Assembly (NCBI GenBank): GCA_003165275.1 | Contig: PLSW01000206.1 | Location: 4,868 to 47,201 of the forward strand | Source: Caulobacteraceae bacterium | GTDB taxonomy: Bacteria; Pseudomonadota; Alphaproteobacteria; Caulobacterales; Caulobacteraceae | Reading direction: 5' to 3' | Length of the DNA: 42,334 nt | Part shown: one piece after another, positions 1 through 8,309 of the stretch | How positions within the stretch are numbered: position 1 is the first letter of the stretch | Layout of the letters: each line of letters starts with the position of its first letter | The notes under the pieces: generated by a model | The model's input: only the letters and a program-made list of their open reading frames with translations | What the model was told of the DNA's origin: nothing | Database searches by the model: none | Translations under genes and position numbers: made by a program

Positions 1-2579
1 CGTCGGCCGCGGCGCCGAGACCGGACGCGGCGAACTGACTGAACAGCGCCGCGCTGGGCGTGCTCGCGGCGCCCCCCACCGACGCGCTGGTCAGGTTCGA
101 ACCTGAGGCGACGAACGCATAGTCCCCCGCCGCTAGCGTCGCACCGCCGGTCAGGGTGAAGCTCTCAGTCGCGTTGTTGGTGGAGACGACCTGCCAGTGG
201 GTGGCGTCCACCTGCAACAGGTGCGCCCCCGCGCCATAGCCCTCGAAGTCGATCACGTCGTGGATCGCGCCGCCGAGGTTCAGGGTGTGCAGCCCGGCGA
301 TGGCGTCGCCCGCGATCTCGCCGGGGGTGAAGATGAAGGTGGTGGAATGGCCGGCGGCGGCGGTGAAACTCTGGCCGCCGCCGCTGGTCCCGTAGGTGAA
401 ATAGCTCTGGCCGCCGTTCAGGAAGGTGTCGACCTCGGTGAGCGGATTCCAGTTGGCCCCGTAGGTGTCCAGCCGGTCAGACAGGGCCGCGTCCGGATTG
501 GGGGTGTCGATGGTCGCGCCCTGGAAGACCCAGCTTCCATTGAACGACTGGGTGGTGGTCTGACCATTGGCCACGGTGGCGACGGTGGCCGAGGTCTGCT
601 GCCAGCTGGCGTTGAAGATCTGGACCTGGGTCTGGTTGGCGGCCGGGTGCGAGGTGATCGAGGCGCTGGTCTGCTGCCAGTCGCCGTCGAAGTTCTGCGA
701 TTTCACCCCGCCGCCGGCGAGGGCGTAGGTCAGGTTGGCCGAGGTCTGGTTCCAGTTTCCATCGAAATTCTGCGTCTGGGTCACAGCGCCGTTCACCGTG
801 GTGATGGTCGCCGACAGCTGCACCCAGCTGGGATTGAAGGTCTGCACCTGCGTCTTCGAGCCGTTGACCGTGGTGACCACCGCTCCGGTCTGGTTCCAGC
901 TTCCATCAAAATTCTGGACGACGGAGTTTCCGCCGCCCTCGGTGTCGGTGATCGAGGCGTTCAGCTGGTTCCAATTGCCGTCGAAGTTTTGAACCTGGGT
1001 GAAGGCGCCGTTCACCTGGGTGATGGTGGCGGCGGTCTGGGTCCCGGCCGCATTGAAGTCCTCAGTCTGGGTCTTCGTCCCATTGACGGTGATCGTCTCG
1101 GTGGAGATCAGCGTCCCCGTCGGAGAGAAGGTCTGGATGGTGGTGACATTGCCGTTCACCGTCGTGCTGGTCGTGTTCGTCGGGGTGACAACCGGCGCGC
1201 TGGCCTGGACGACGACGTTGACGTCCACCGGCTGGACGACCGATAGACCGTCCCCGTCGGTGACCGTGACGTTGACGACAGCCGTCCCGGCGAACCCGGC
1301 CGCGGGGGTGAAGACCACGGTCTGGTTCGTCCCATTGAGGCTCACCGTCCCCGCCGATGACGAGCCGGCGGCCATGGCCGCGCCGGTGACCGAAAGGGCG
1401 GTTGCGATGATGTCGGTGACGGCGCCCGACACCGCGCCATAGGCGATCGCGGCGGCGGCGCCGTTCGTCGCCGCCGCGGTCAGGGACGCCCCGGCCGAGA
1501 GCGGCTGGGCCAGGGATATGGTCTTGTCGGTGAAGGCCAGGCTCTGCACATTGGTCAGGGTCTCAGTCCCGTCCGAGCCGGCGGCCACCGTCCATGAGCC
1601 GTCCGCGTTGTGGGTAAACTTCGCCTGGGCGAGCGTCTCGTCGTACTGCACCGTCGTCTGCCCGCCGGCGCTGCCGGTCACCGCGACGTTCAGGTTCAAA
1701 TCTCCGCCCACGATCTTGACCAGGCTGGCGCCGGAGCCGGTGTAGACGGTGTCGCTGACAGGGTCCTGGTAGACAGTGTCGGCCGTGGTCAGGCCGCTCT
1801 TGTCCACCGGATCGATAACGATCGATCCGGTGAATGATCCGCCCCTCAGGTCGATCAAATCGTTGGCGTAGAAAAGCAGAATATTGCCAGTGATCTGGCC
1901 GGTGTTGACGACACGCGCCACGCTGGCGCCGAGGTTGATGTCGCCTTGGATGATCCCGCTGTTGACCAGGCCCACCACCACCTGCGAGCTGCCGCCATAG
2001 GATATGCGCAAGGCGGTCTGGGCGATGATGGTCCCGGTGTTGATGACATTGCTGCCCGGCGGGAGATTGTTCGAGTTGCCGCTGACATCGATCCCGCACG
2101 CACCCGCCCCCGGTCCGCTGGCGGTGACCGTTATCGAGCCGTCGTTTTCAATGGAGCCGAACTGGAACCCGTCCTGGATAATCCCGGTCGCCGAGCCGAC
2201 TCCGCTGACGGAAATCGCGCCTTGGTTCACCACCGCGGTCGCGTTGAGGAAGGCGACGCCGATGGCCGTGCCGCCGGAGGAGGTGACGGTGATCGTTCCG
2301 GTCGCCGCGTTGGTGAAGGGGCTGCCGGTCCCGCCAAGGGGGTCAATCTGGCTTTCGTCGAAGCCGAAGGCTGTCCCAGGCCCGGTGACGGTGATCTTGC
2401 CGGCGTTCATGACGTCGGGCGCGGTGCTATAGGCGACCATGCCGTAGGCGTTGCCCGCCCCGGCGGAAACCGAGAAAGATGCGCCCGCCGCCGACTGCCC
2501 CTCCCGTCGGGTCCGATCCGCTGTCCACATTGGCGGCGGTGACCGTGTTTGTAACAACGCCAAGCGGAGTATTGGGCAT
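1..2579 (-). CDS. Large repeat-rich secreted/surface protein, 5' part, frameshifted near the start
   Basis: This gene is open at the left edge, so the ORF track does not list it; it is read from the reverse complement. About 860 residues are visible, low in charge and rich in T, N, G, S and V with beta-strand periodicity. They include VNxGxI-type repeats (residues about 30-270), an Ig/cadherin-like segment (FTPAAGFAGTAVVNVTVTDGDG), and eight degenerate units of about 24 residues around (V/T)QNFDGxWxQTSAxIT. The style is that of alphaproteobacterial exported adhesins or RTX-like proteins, but the C-terminus that would show the secretion route is outside the window. The best start is ATG at 2579, with GGAG eight bases upstream. 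That frame (MPNTPLGVVTNTVTAANVD...) stops near 2430 and the long frame takes over after a GGCGGCGGG run near 2485. An in-frame ATG at 2530 exists but lacks a ribosome site. Sequencing error, real frameshift or translation from 2530 are all possible. Confidence 0.6.
525..1070 (-). repeat. Eight tandem FDGxWxQ repeats inside the adhesin
   Basis: On the minus strand the protein has eight consecutive units of about 23-25 residues. Examples are VQNFDGNWNQLNASIT, VQNFDGSWNQTGAVVT, VQTFNPSWVQLSATIT, TQNFDGNWNQTSANLT and VQIFNASWQQTSATVA. The N/F/W/Q positions are conserved and the spacers vary, so this is an old, diverged array and not a recent DNA duplication. The units suggest a regular beta repeat in an extended stalk. 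I do not recognise the family. Confidence 0.7.
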
Positions 2580-2819
2580 AGATGACGCTCCGCGAAGTCA
2601 AACCAAGGACGCACCTTCCCGGCAAGGTTGACGATACCAGATTATCGCGCAGGAACAATCCTGGGCAGCGCCGCTGCGGACCGCGCCCGATCGCTTCCCG
2701 TCCAAACCAGAATCGCCCAGGGCCCCGTGGCCGGCCGCCCTTCGGAGCCACCCCTGTCCCCGGTCGCATCGGATCAACAAGACGATGGTGGTTGTACGGC
2801 GAATAAGTTATGATACCTT

Positions 2820-3458
2820 GTGATAGAGCCGTTCCCCCCTCCCATCGCGGGCGCCCGCCGGACCCAGGCGGAACGCCGCGCCGACTCTGGCCGTGGCCTG
2901 GTCAAGGCGGCGATCGACGTGACCGCCGAAAAGGGCGTCAGCGCCGCCACCTTCGAGAATATCGGCCGGCAGGGCGGCTACAGCCGCAGCCTGGTGACCC
3001 GCCGGTTCGGCTCGAAACGCGGCCTGATCGACGCCGTGATCCTCTATCTCCACGAGCACCGCGCCGCCCTGGCCGCCAAGCATGGGGTCGACCGGCTGCC
3101 CGGCCTCGAGGCGCTGCTCGCCGACACCGACCTCTATCTGCGCAGCCTGGCCAAGGAGGGCGAGCTACGGGCGTATTTCATGTTGCTGGCGTCGGCCGTC
3201 GCCGACCTGAGCGATGTGCGGGCCGCCTTCGCCGAGGCCCATGAGCAGGTCCGGGAACGGTTGCGGGGCTTCGTCACCCGCGGCCAGGCCGAGGGGGGCG
3301 TCCGGCCCGACCTGGACGCCGACGCCGCGGCGCTGATGGTCGGCAGCCTTCAGCTGGGCCTGTCGTTGCAGATGATCGTCGATCCGACGATGAACCTCGA
3401 GCCGATCCGCGAAACCACCCTGGCGACCCTGCGACTCAGCTTCGAGACCCGACGCTAG
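2820..3458 (+). CDS. TetR/AcrR family transcriptional regulator
   Basis: This 212-residue protein has a TetR-type N-terminal helix-turn-helix: the segment from about residue 27 (AAIDVTAEKGVSAATFENIG) leads into the recognition helix YSRSLVTRRFGSKRGLI, followed by an all-helical ligand/dimer domain (residues about 75-210). The start is GTG at 2820; no clear ribosome site lies upstream and no better in-frame start precedes the helix-turn-helix. The gene faces the tail of the flavoprotein/ferredoxin operon and is separated from it by a short inverted-repeat element. By position it may repress that operon, but this is inference. Its ligand is unknown. Confidence 0.85.
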   Translation: MIEPFPPPIAGARRTQAERRADSGRGLVKAAIDVTAEKGVSAATFENIGRQGGYSRSLVTRRFGSKRGLIDAVILYLHEHRAALAAKHGVDRLPGLEALLADTDLYLRSLAKEGELRAYFMLLASAVADLSDVRAAFAEAHEQVRERLRGFVTRGQAEGGVRPDLDADAAALMVGSLQLGLSLQMIVDPTMNLEPIRETTLATLRLSFETRR

Positions 3459-3558
3459 GGCGTTTCCCGGCTCTGATGAACCGGTCGACGCCCTAGAGTC
3501 ATTGTTGGTCGCGCTTCCTTAACGGCCCGGCGATTCTCTCTAGCCGGGAAGCGCTCTA
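3456..3558. repeat. Intergenic element with imperfect terminal inverted repeats
   Basis: The stretch between the tetR gene and the ferredoxin gene is bounded by tagggcgtttcccgg (3456-3470) and ccgggaagcgctcta (3544-3558), which are reverse complements at 13 of 15 positions. It also contains gccctagag (3490s) and a cccggc/gccggg inner pair. The left arm includes the tetR stop codon TAG. It resembles short palindromic intergenic repeats found in many alphaproteobacteria and might act as a bidirectional transcription barrier. Copy number elsewhere in the genome cannot be seen here. Confidence 0.45.
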
Positions 3559-3571
3559 GGGCCGCCGGACG

Positions 3572-3901
3572 TCACCCGTCGATCGCGGGATCCACGGTGC
3601 GCACGATCAGACCGTCGAGGGCCGCGTTCGCCTTGATCTGGCACGACAGCCGCGAATTGGGTCGGCGCGTCTCCAACAGACCGAGCAGGCCGGTCTCTGC
3701 CTTGGTCATCGGCGGCAGAAGCGCCAGCCATTCTGGGTCCACGTAGACGTGGCAGGCGGCGCAGGTGCAGACCCCGCCGCAGTCGGACTCGATTTCCGGG
3801 ACACCGTTGTCCAAGGCCGCCTCCATGACCGAAACGCCCTCCTTCAGGTCGAGCGATCGTGTTGCGCCGTTTGAGGCGATGTAGGTCACCTTGACCGACA
3901 T
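3572..3901 (-). CDS. 2Fe-2S ferredoxin, adrenodoxin type
   Basis: This 109-residue protein has the ferredoxin beta-grasp layout. The cluster-binding pattern is C41-x5-C47-x2-C50 (DCGGVCTCAACH) plus C87 in RLSCQI, the spacing of adrenodoxin/putidaredoxin-type ferredoxins that serve cytochromes P450, Rieske oxygenases or other redox enzymes. An extra cysteine (C45) lies inside the loop. The ATG at 3901 is preceded by GGGAG at good spacing. The gene is last in the minus-strand operon, 29 bases after the small-paralogue gene pair, so it is likely the electron carrier for the flavoproteins upstream or for an oxygenase elsewhere. No ferredoxin reductase or P450 is encoded nearby. Confidence 0.92.
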   Translation of the reverse strand: MSVKVTYIASNGATRSLDLKEGVSVMEAALDNGVPEIESDCGGVCTCAACHVYVDPEWLALLPPMTKAETGLLGLLETRRPNSRLSCQIKANAALDGLIVRTVDPAIDG

Positions 3902-3930
3902 GCTGTGGCTCCCTTCGCTTGCCGGCCGCG

Positions 3931-4287
3931 CTAGGACGCCGCCTCGCCCGGAGCCTTGCCCGCCGGCAGGGCCGCGCGGGTCAGGCCGAGAACACGCCGG
4001 GCGCGATACCAGGCCAGCAGGCCAATAAATTTCACGATCGAGGCGCCCATGCTGGCCACGCTGGCCAGGCTGACCTTGGATGCGATGAAGCCGCAGGCCT
4101 CCTTGGTGGTGGCCGTGCGCAGGATGGCCAGCCAGTCGTCGTACTCGACCTTGACCTCGTATTCCCAGGGCGCGGGGGAATCGACGACGCCGCTCAGAAC
4201 GATGACGTCGCCCCTGCGGTCCGATTTTGCCCGGTCGAGCCCCATGACCAGCTCCCGATCGCCCAGGCCCTCCGACCAGAAGTTCAT
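3931..4287 (-). CDS. Small uncharacterised protein, paralogue B (WSEGLG family)
   Basis: This gene encodes 118 residues starting MNFWSEGLGDRELVMGLDRA. The ATG (4287) overlaps the TGA of the preceding gene in an ATGA, so the long 235-residue track ORF is an upstream read-through and not the real start. The protein aligns over its first 60 residues with its upstream neighbour: WS(K/E)GLG, a (V/I)-rich strand, then G(V/I)(V/I)(D/E)SP..W(E/D)Y and a (D)DW/DL..LR segment. A C-terminal hydrophobic stretch (SLASVASMGASIVKFIGLLAWY) could be a membrane anchor. I do not recognise the family. The position between flavoproteins and a ferredoxin suggests an accessory role in the same pathway. Confidence 0.75.
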   Translation of the reverse strand: MNFWSEGLGDRELVMGLDRAKSDRRGDVIVLSGVVDSPAPWEYEVKVEYDDWLAILRTATTKEACGFIASKVSLASVASMGASIVKFIGLLAWYRARRVLGLTRAALPAGKAPGEAAS

Positions 4288-4607
4288 GCCTTGGCCTCCT
4301 TGTGGAACAGGGCGCCGAGCTGGTGAGCGATGAGGGCGATCACCAGGCCGGGGGCGACGGCCAACAGCCGGCCGACAAAAGGCAGCAGGATTCCGCCGCG
4401 CTCGGCCAAGAGGGCGGCGGTGTCGCGCCGGGCCATCAGCCTGAGAAAGTCGCGCAGGTCGTCCGGCCCGAGCTTGATCGCATAGTCCCAGCAGACCGGC
4501 TCGATCACGCCTTCCATCTGCAGGAGGGTCGGCTTGACGTGCAGCGTCGCGTCGGCGAGCACCAGGGGCAGGCGCTGCTTTCCGAGCCCCTTTGACCAGA
4601 CGATCAC
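4284..4607 (-). CDS. Small uncharacterised protein, paralogue A (WSKGLG family)
   Basis: This gene encodes 107 residues starting GTG at 4607 (VIVWSKGLGKQRLPLVLADA). The start overlaps the TGA of the flavoprotein gene in a GTGA and the stop overlaps the next start in an ATGA, implying translational coupling on both sides. It is a paralogue of the next gene: both open with WSxGLG, have a beta-rich N-terminal half with a conserved aromatic W(D/E)Y, and end in a hydrophobic segment (LLPFVGRLLAVAPGLVIALIAHQL here). The tandem pair looks like a duplication. No known domain was recognised. A membrane-attached partner of the flavoenzymes is a reasonable guess only. Confidence 0.75.
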   Translation of the reverse strand: MIVWSKGLGKQRLPLVLADATLHVKPTLLQMEGVIEPVCWDYAIKLGPDDLRDFLRLMARRDTAALLAERGGILLPFVGRLLAVAPGLVIALIAHQLGALFHKEAKA

Positions 4608-6256
4608 AGCAGGAACCCCTGCTTGCGGGCCGCGCCAACGGATTCCGGCTCGGTCCACCAGACGTTCAGCCCCATGTCCTCGGCCACCACCTTGGCGGCG
4701 TTGTAGCCGCCGCCGAAGGTGACCATCCCCCCCGGAAAGGTGCTGGCGCCGCAGACATAGAGATTGTCGATAGGCGTCTTGTAGGAGGAGCACTGCACGT
4801 TGGGGCGCGAATAACCCATCTGGGTCATCACATAGGCGCCGTGCTTGAACGATCCCCGCTTCATCTGCGGGATCTTCATCTCGATGTAGACCGGCGTGTA
4901 GTCGTAGCGCCGCACGATGGCGCCGTAGTCGAAGTCGGTCATGTATTCCGACAGCTTGGCGATCAGCCGGTCGCCGTACGCAGTTGAAAGATCGGCCCAC
5001 TCTCCCGCCGCCGGGGCGTAGGGCACGCAGGCCTCGATCCGGCAGACCGCGCTGTCAGGATCGATCTCCTTGGGCGCCTGGTTGGGGTCGAGGTCGGTGG
5101 TGAAGGTCACATGGCCGATGGCGTGCAGCAGGTGGCCCTCCATCACCTCCTTGATGTGGGTGACCACGTCCTCGGGGGTTTCGACGCCGAACACGCGGAT
5201 GAAGGCGGTCTCGACGGCGGGGTCATAGGCCTCGGCCTTGAAGTGCGGCTTATTGCGCAGCGCCAGATGGCAGAGGAACAGGGAGCTCTGTTCCCATTCC
5301 CAATTGCGGGCGGTGTTGAGGCAGAGCTTCGAGCGCTTCAGCACCTCCGCCTCGGGGATGAAGGTCCCGAAGGTGGTGGTGGGGTCGGTAGAGGTGACGA
5401 TGGTCCGGGCGTTGATCCGAGTGATCGGTCCGTCCGTTCCGGTGGGCGCCACCTCGACGGCCTTGGCCGCCCCGTCCTCGACGATGAAGCGCTTGACCTC
5501 GTAGTTCTCCATCACCTCCATCCCGGCCAGGATGCCCGCCTTCTGCAGGGTCGAGGACAGGCGGTGGGAGCCGCCGCGCACCAGGGTGGCGTTGAGCATG
5601 CGGTTGAAATAAAGCGGCACTAGGTAGCTGGAGTTGGTCTCCTCCGGATCGATCCCCCACATGCAGATCAGATAGAGCAACAGGGCGCTGAGCTCGGGGG
5701 TTTCGAACCCCCAGCCGCGGCAGATTTCCAGCGGCGTCTGTTCCGACACCTTCAGAATCTTCTGGCCCAGCTCGCTTTCCATATAGGTCGCGGCCAGCTG
5801 GGCCGAGCCCACCGGCCGGCCGTAGGTCGACGGGATCAGGTATTCTTGAGCGATCTGCTGGTAGTCGAGATAGACCTCGCGGAAGCGTTCGGCGTCGTGC
5901 GGCGAGAACTTCCGCAGCGACTCCACGGTCCTGTCCAGATCGGCGTAGATGACCACCGCCTCGCCGTTCTTCTTCAGCAGCGCGGCCTCGACCTCAGGGC
6001 GGATATAGACGCAGCCGTCCGCCTCCAGGCCGAGGTCGGCGTAGGGCGGGGCCACGTCCAGCATCAGCATGTAGTTGGCGTGCAGGTTGAAGCGGAAGCC
6101 GGAAAACTCCTCCGTCACCAGGGCGCCGCCGGTCTCGTGACGTCGCTCGATCACCAGCACCTTGGCGCCGGCCTTGGCCAGATAGGCGCCGGCGGTCAGG
6201 CCGTTGTGGCCCGCGCCAACGACGACCACGTCATAGTCTTGTGCTTCGGACATCAT
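4604..6256 (-). CDS. FAD-dependent oxidoreductase, CrtI/PYROXD2-like
   Basis: This 550-residue flavoprotein starts with a Rossmann dinucleotide-binding motif, DYDVVVVGAGHNGLTAGAYL, ending in an acidic residue (VIERR). It carries the C-terminal FAD signature typical of phytoene-desaturase-like amine-oxidase-fold proteins (TPIDNLYVCGASTFPGGMVTFGGGYNAAKVV). The length fits the PYROXD2/CrtI-like group. Members desaturate or oxidise long isoprenoid or lipid substrates, but many, including PYROXD2, have no settled reaction. GGGAG stands before the ATG at 6256. The gene follows a second, distinct flavoprotein by 33 bases and is coupled to the small-paralogue gene by a 4-base overlap. No carotenoid genes (crtB, crtE, crtY) are visible, so a carotenoid role is not supported. 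Confidence 0.88.
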   Translation of the reverse strand: MMSEAQDYDVVVVGAGHNGLTAGAYLAKAGAKVLVIERRHETGGALVTEEFSGFRFNLHANYMLMLDVAPPYADLGLEADGCVYIRPEVEAALLKKNGEAVVIYADLDRTVESLRKFSPHDAERFREVYLDYQQIAQEYLIPSTYGRPVGSAQLAATYMESELGQKILKVSEQTPLEICRGWGFETPELSALLLYLICMWGIDPEETNSSYLVPLYFNRMLNATLVRGGSHRLSSTLQKAGILAGMEVMENYEVKRFIVEDGAAKAVEVAPTGTDGPITRINARTIVTSTDPTTTFGTFIPEAEVLKRSKLCLNTARNWEWEQSSLFLCHLALRNKPHFKAEAYDPAVETAFIRVFGVETPEDVVTHIKEVMEGHLLHAIGHVTFTTDLDPNQAPKEIDPDSAVCRIEACVPYAPAAGEWADLSTAYGDRLIAKLSEYMTDFDYGAIVRRYDYTPVYIEMKIPQMKRGSFKHGAYVMTQMGYSRPNVQCSSYKTPIDNLYVCGASTFPGGMVTFGGGYNAAKVVAEDMGLNVWWTEPESVGAARKQGFLL

Positions 6257-6289
6257 TGTCTCCCAGACAGGGCATGGGCGTTGCGCACG

Positions 6290-7993
6290 TCAGTCGACCG
6301 AGAACCGCTGGGTGACGCCCTGGCGCCGCAGCAGCTCGGTGGCGCCGTCGAAGGCCTTGGCCTTCCACCAGTCGGGACGCGCGATGCCCAGATCCTCCAT
6401 CACACCGCTGGCCGCGGAATAGGCGGCGCCTAGGTTGGTGTAGTTGGCCACGCCGGTGGACTGGCTGATGTAGAAGCTGTCGATCGGCGTCTTCGGCGCG
6501 CCGCAACCGGCGAACGGCTTCCAGCTCCAGAACTGGGCCTCGGTGACCGAGCCGCTGGGGTGCATGTTGCCGCCGCAGTGCGGATTGCGCCGGACATAGT
6601 CGTGCGGGGTGTTCACGTAGCGGGCGATCTTGTGGGTCTTCAGGTTGGGCAGGTACTGGACCATCACGTCCTCGACCTTGTCGGCGTAGGACTCGCGAAG
6701 GGTGTCCCAGACTTCCGGACCGCCGAGGGGCCGTAGCTCGTAGGGCACGATGGCCCAGGCCAGCAGGGTGTACTGCCCAGGCGGGGCCTGGGTCGGATCG
6801 GCGATGGCGTAGTTGAAGGCCGCGCCCCAGACGATGGGCGGATCGGGCGGCAGGTTACGCACCATGCAGCCGTCGATCAGCCGGGCGACGTCATCCATGG
6901 TCTCGGCGCCGAAGTTGTAGACGAAGGTGTTGTTGACCTCCGGGAACCGCTCCGAGCAGGCGAAGTTCGGCCGCTCGTCCATCACGTAGTAGTTGGTGAA
7001 TAGGGTCGAGCCGCGATAGTCGAAGCGCTTGAGCTGGGCTCGCGCGGCGACCGGCAGATGCTCCTCGCCGATCAGGCCGAAGAAGGTCGGCTTGGCGCTC
7101 AGGTCGCTGATCACCGCCCGGGAGGCGGTGAACACCGCCTCCGGATAGCAGGCCAGTTTGGACAGGACGACGCCCTTGGCCTGATTGTTCTCGATAGTGA
7201 CCTTCTCCACCGGGCAGTTGTAGAAAATCTTGCCGCCGTGGTGGACGAAGCAGCGGACCAGCGAGTGGGTCAGGCCGTGGCTGCCGCCGCGCGCCGTATA
7301 GCCGCCCTCGCAGGTGAACATCAGCAGGAAGTTCAGCACCATCAGCGGGCCGACCAGCCGGCTGGCGATCCCGTCCACGCCGGACGTCGCCGGGTAGCTG
7401 AGCACGGCCACCTTGATCTGTTCGTTCTCGAAGATGGTGTCGACGAACTCGACGCCCGTCATCCACAGCCAGTCCTTGGGAAAGATCGGCAGCTTCTCGT
7501 ACAGATCCAGCATGGCCAGGAAGGTCTCGTCGGTCTGCTTGCCGTCGAAGCCGCCCTGGAACATCCCCGGCATCATCGGGCCGAAGAAGTTGACGATCTT
7601 GCGGTAGGTCTCCGCGTCCTTGGGGGATATCCGTTTCCACGCCTCGTAGGTCTCCCGGGCGTCGCGGCCTGAGAACAGCACCGCATTGCCGTCGAGGAAC
7701 GGATAGAAATAGGCGAACTCGGCGCCTGGAGGGCGAAGCAGCTCCAGGCCAAACCGCTCGAGCTCCAGGTCGACATAGGCCGGGCCGTAGTGGGTCAACA
7801 GCAGCGAGGCGTGCAGGTTCAGCTTCACCCCCGGGTGCAGCAGCTCCTCGGTGGCGCAGAAGGTCCCGGACTCGTCGCGACGCTCGAACACCGCGACGCT
7901 AAGCCCTGACTTCTGAAGATAGGCGGCGGTGGCGAGGCCGTTGATGCCGCCGCCGACCATGATCACGTCGTAGTCTGATTTCGGGCTGGCCAT
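6290..7993 (-). CDS. FAD-dependent oxidoreductase, CrtI/PYROXD2-like (second copy)
   Basis: This 567-residue protein has the same fold as its downstream neighbour. The N-terminal FAD motif is [20 protein letters not shown] with VFERRDE closing the ADP-binding unit, and the C-terminal flavin signature is [27 protein letters not shown]. The two copies are clearly divergent in sequence, so they probably handle different steps or form a heteromer, not a recent duplicate. The ATG at 7993 has AGGGAG about ten bases upstream. It is the first gene of the operon running down to the ferredoxin. The 316-base leader upstream holds a 14-base perfect palindrome that could be an operator. Confidence 0.88.
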   Translation of the reverse strand: MASPKSDYDVIMVGGGINGLATAAYLQKSGLSVAVFERRDESGTFCATEELLHPGVKLNLHASLLLTHYGPAYVDLELERFGLELLRPPGAEFAYFYPFLDGNAVLFSGRDARETYEAWKRISPKDAETYRKIVNFFGPMMPGMFQGGFDGKQTDETFLAMLDLYEKLPIFPKDWLWMTGVEFVDTIFENEQIKVAVLSYPATSGVDGIASRLVGPLMVLNFLLMFTCEGGYTARGGSHGLTHSLVRCFVHHGGKIFYNCPVEKVTIENNQAKGVVLSKLACYPEAVFTASRAVISDLSAKPTFFGLIGEEHLPVAARAQLKRFDYRGSTLFTNYYVMDERPNFACSERFPEVNNTFVYNFGAETMDDVARLIDGCMVRNLPPDPPIVWGAAFNYAIADPTQAPPGQYTLLAWAIVPYELRPLGGPEVWDTLRESYADKVEDVMVQYLPNLKTHKIARYVNTPHDYVRRNPHCGGNMHPSGSVTEAQFWSWKPFAGCGAPKTPIDSFYISQSTGVANYTNLGAAYSAASGVMEDLGIARPDWWKAKAFDGATELLRRQGVTQRFSVD

Positions 7994-8309
7994 CTGCGCT
8001 CAAACTCCCTTCGCCGTCGAGGCTGCGCCGCGTGGCGAGCCCCCCGCTGGTCCGTCTTCGCCTCGGGACGTTCCGACCGGTTGGGTCGGTCGCCCTCGGG
8101 CGCGCAGCAATTTGCGGTTCCGAAGGCGTAGACCTTATTTGTTCGTCAGCCAACTACTATTTTCATATCGACGGGGTGACCGCACGGCGAATCGGGCCCG
8201 ATTGGTTGATCGGTCCCCGCTCAAGCCAGCGGAGTTCGCGGTGATACCGTCGATGCTGGCGGCGGCGGCAGGCTGACCGGTCCGGCGGCGCCGGCCCCGC
8301 CGTCGCTCC
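7994..8309. promoter_or_regulatory. Leader/promoter region of the flavoprotein operon
   Basis: There is no convincing gene here; the 70-residue track ORF on the plus strand looks random. The region contains the perfect palindrome AATCGGGCCCGATT at 8190-8203, a weaker ccgacc/ggtcgg hairpin at 8073-8089, and an AT-richer patch (about 8130-8170) where a minus-strand promoter could lie. No confident -35/-10 pair was identified. Confidence 0.4.
8190..8203. promoter_or_regulatory. 14-base perfect palindrome, candidate operator
   Basis: AATCGGGCCCGATT reads identically on both strands. It lies about 195 bases upstream of the first flavoprotein start and between two same-strand genes. It may be a repressor site, for example for the TetR regulator at the other end of the operon, but no second copy was found near tetR. 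This is a candidate only. Confidence 0.35.

Noticed and set aside
197-1246. 349-residue plus-strand ORF with periodic sequence
   Set aside because: Its periodicity mirrors the antisense of the minus-strand FDGxWxQ repeats; the composition (G, R, H, V rich) is that of a shadow frame and no ribosome site is present.
2580-2819. Short ORFs in the gap between the adhesin and tetR
   Set aside because: The frames of 60-74 residues overlap each other on both strands, lack ribosome sites and show no protein-like pattern.
4604-7993. Carotenoid biosynthesis locus
   Set aside because: The two flavoproteins resemble CrtI, but no phytoene synthase, prenyl synthase or cyclase genes are present, and PYROXD2-like proteins have other roles.
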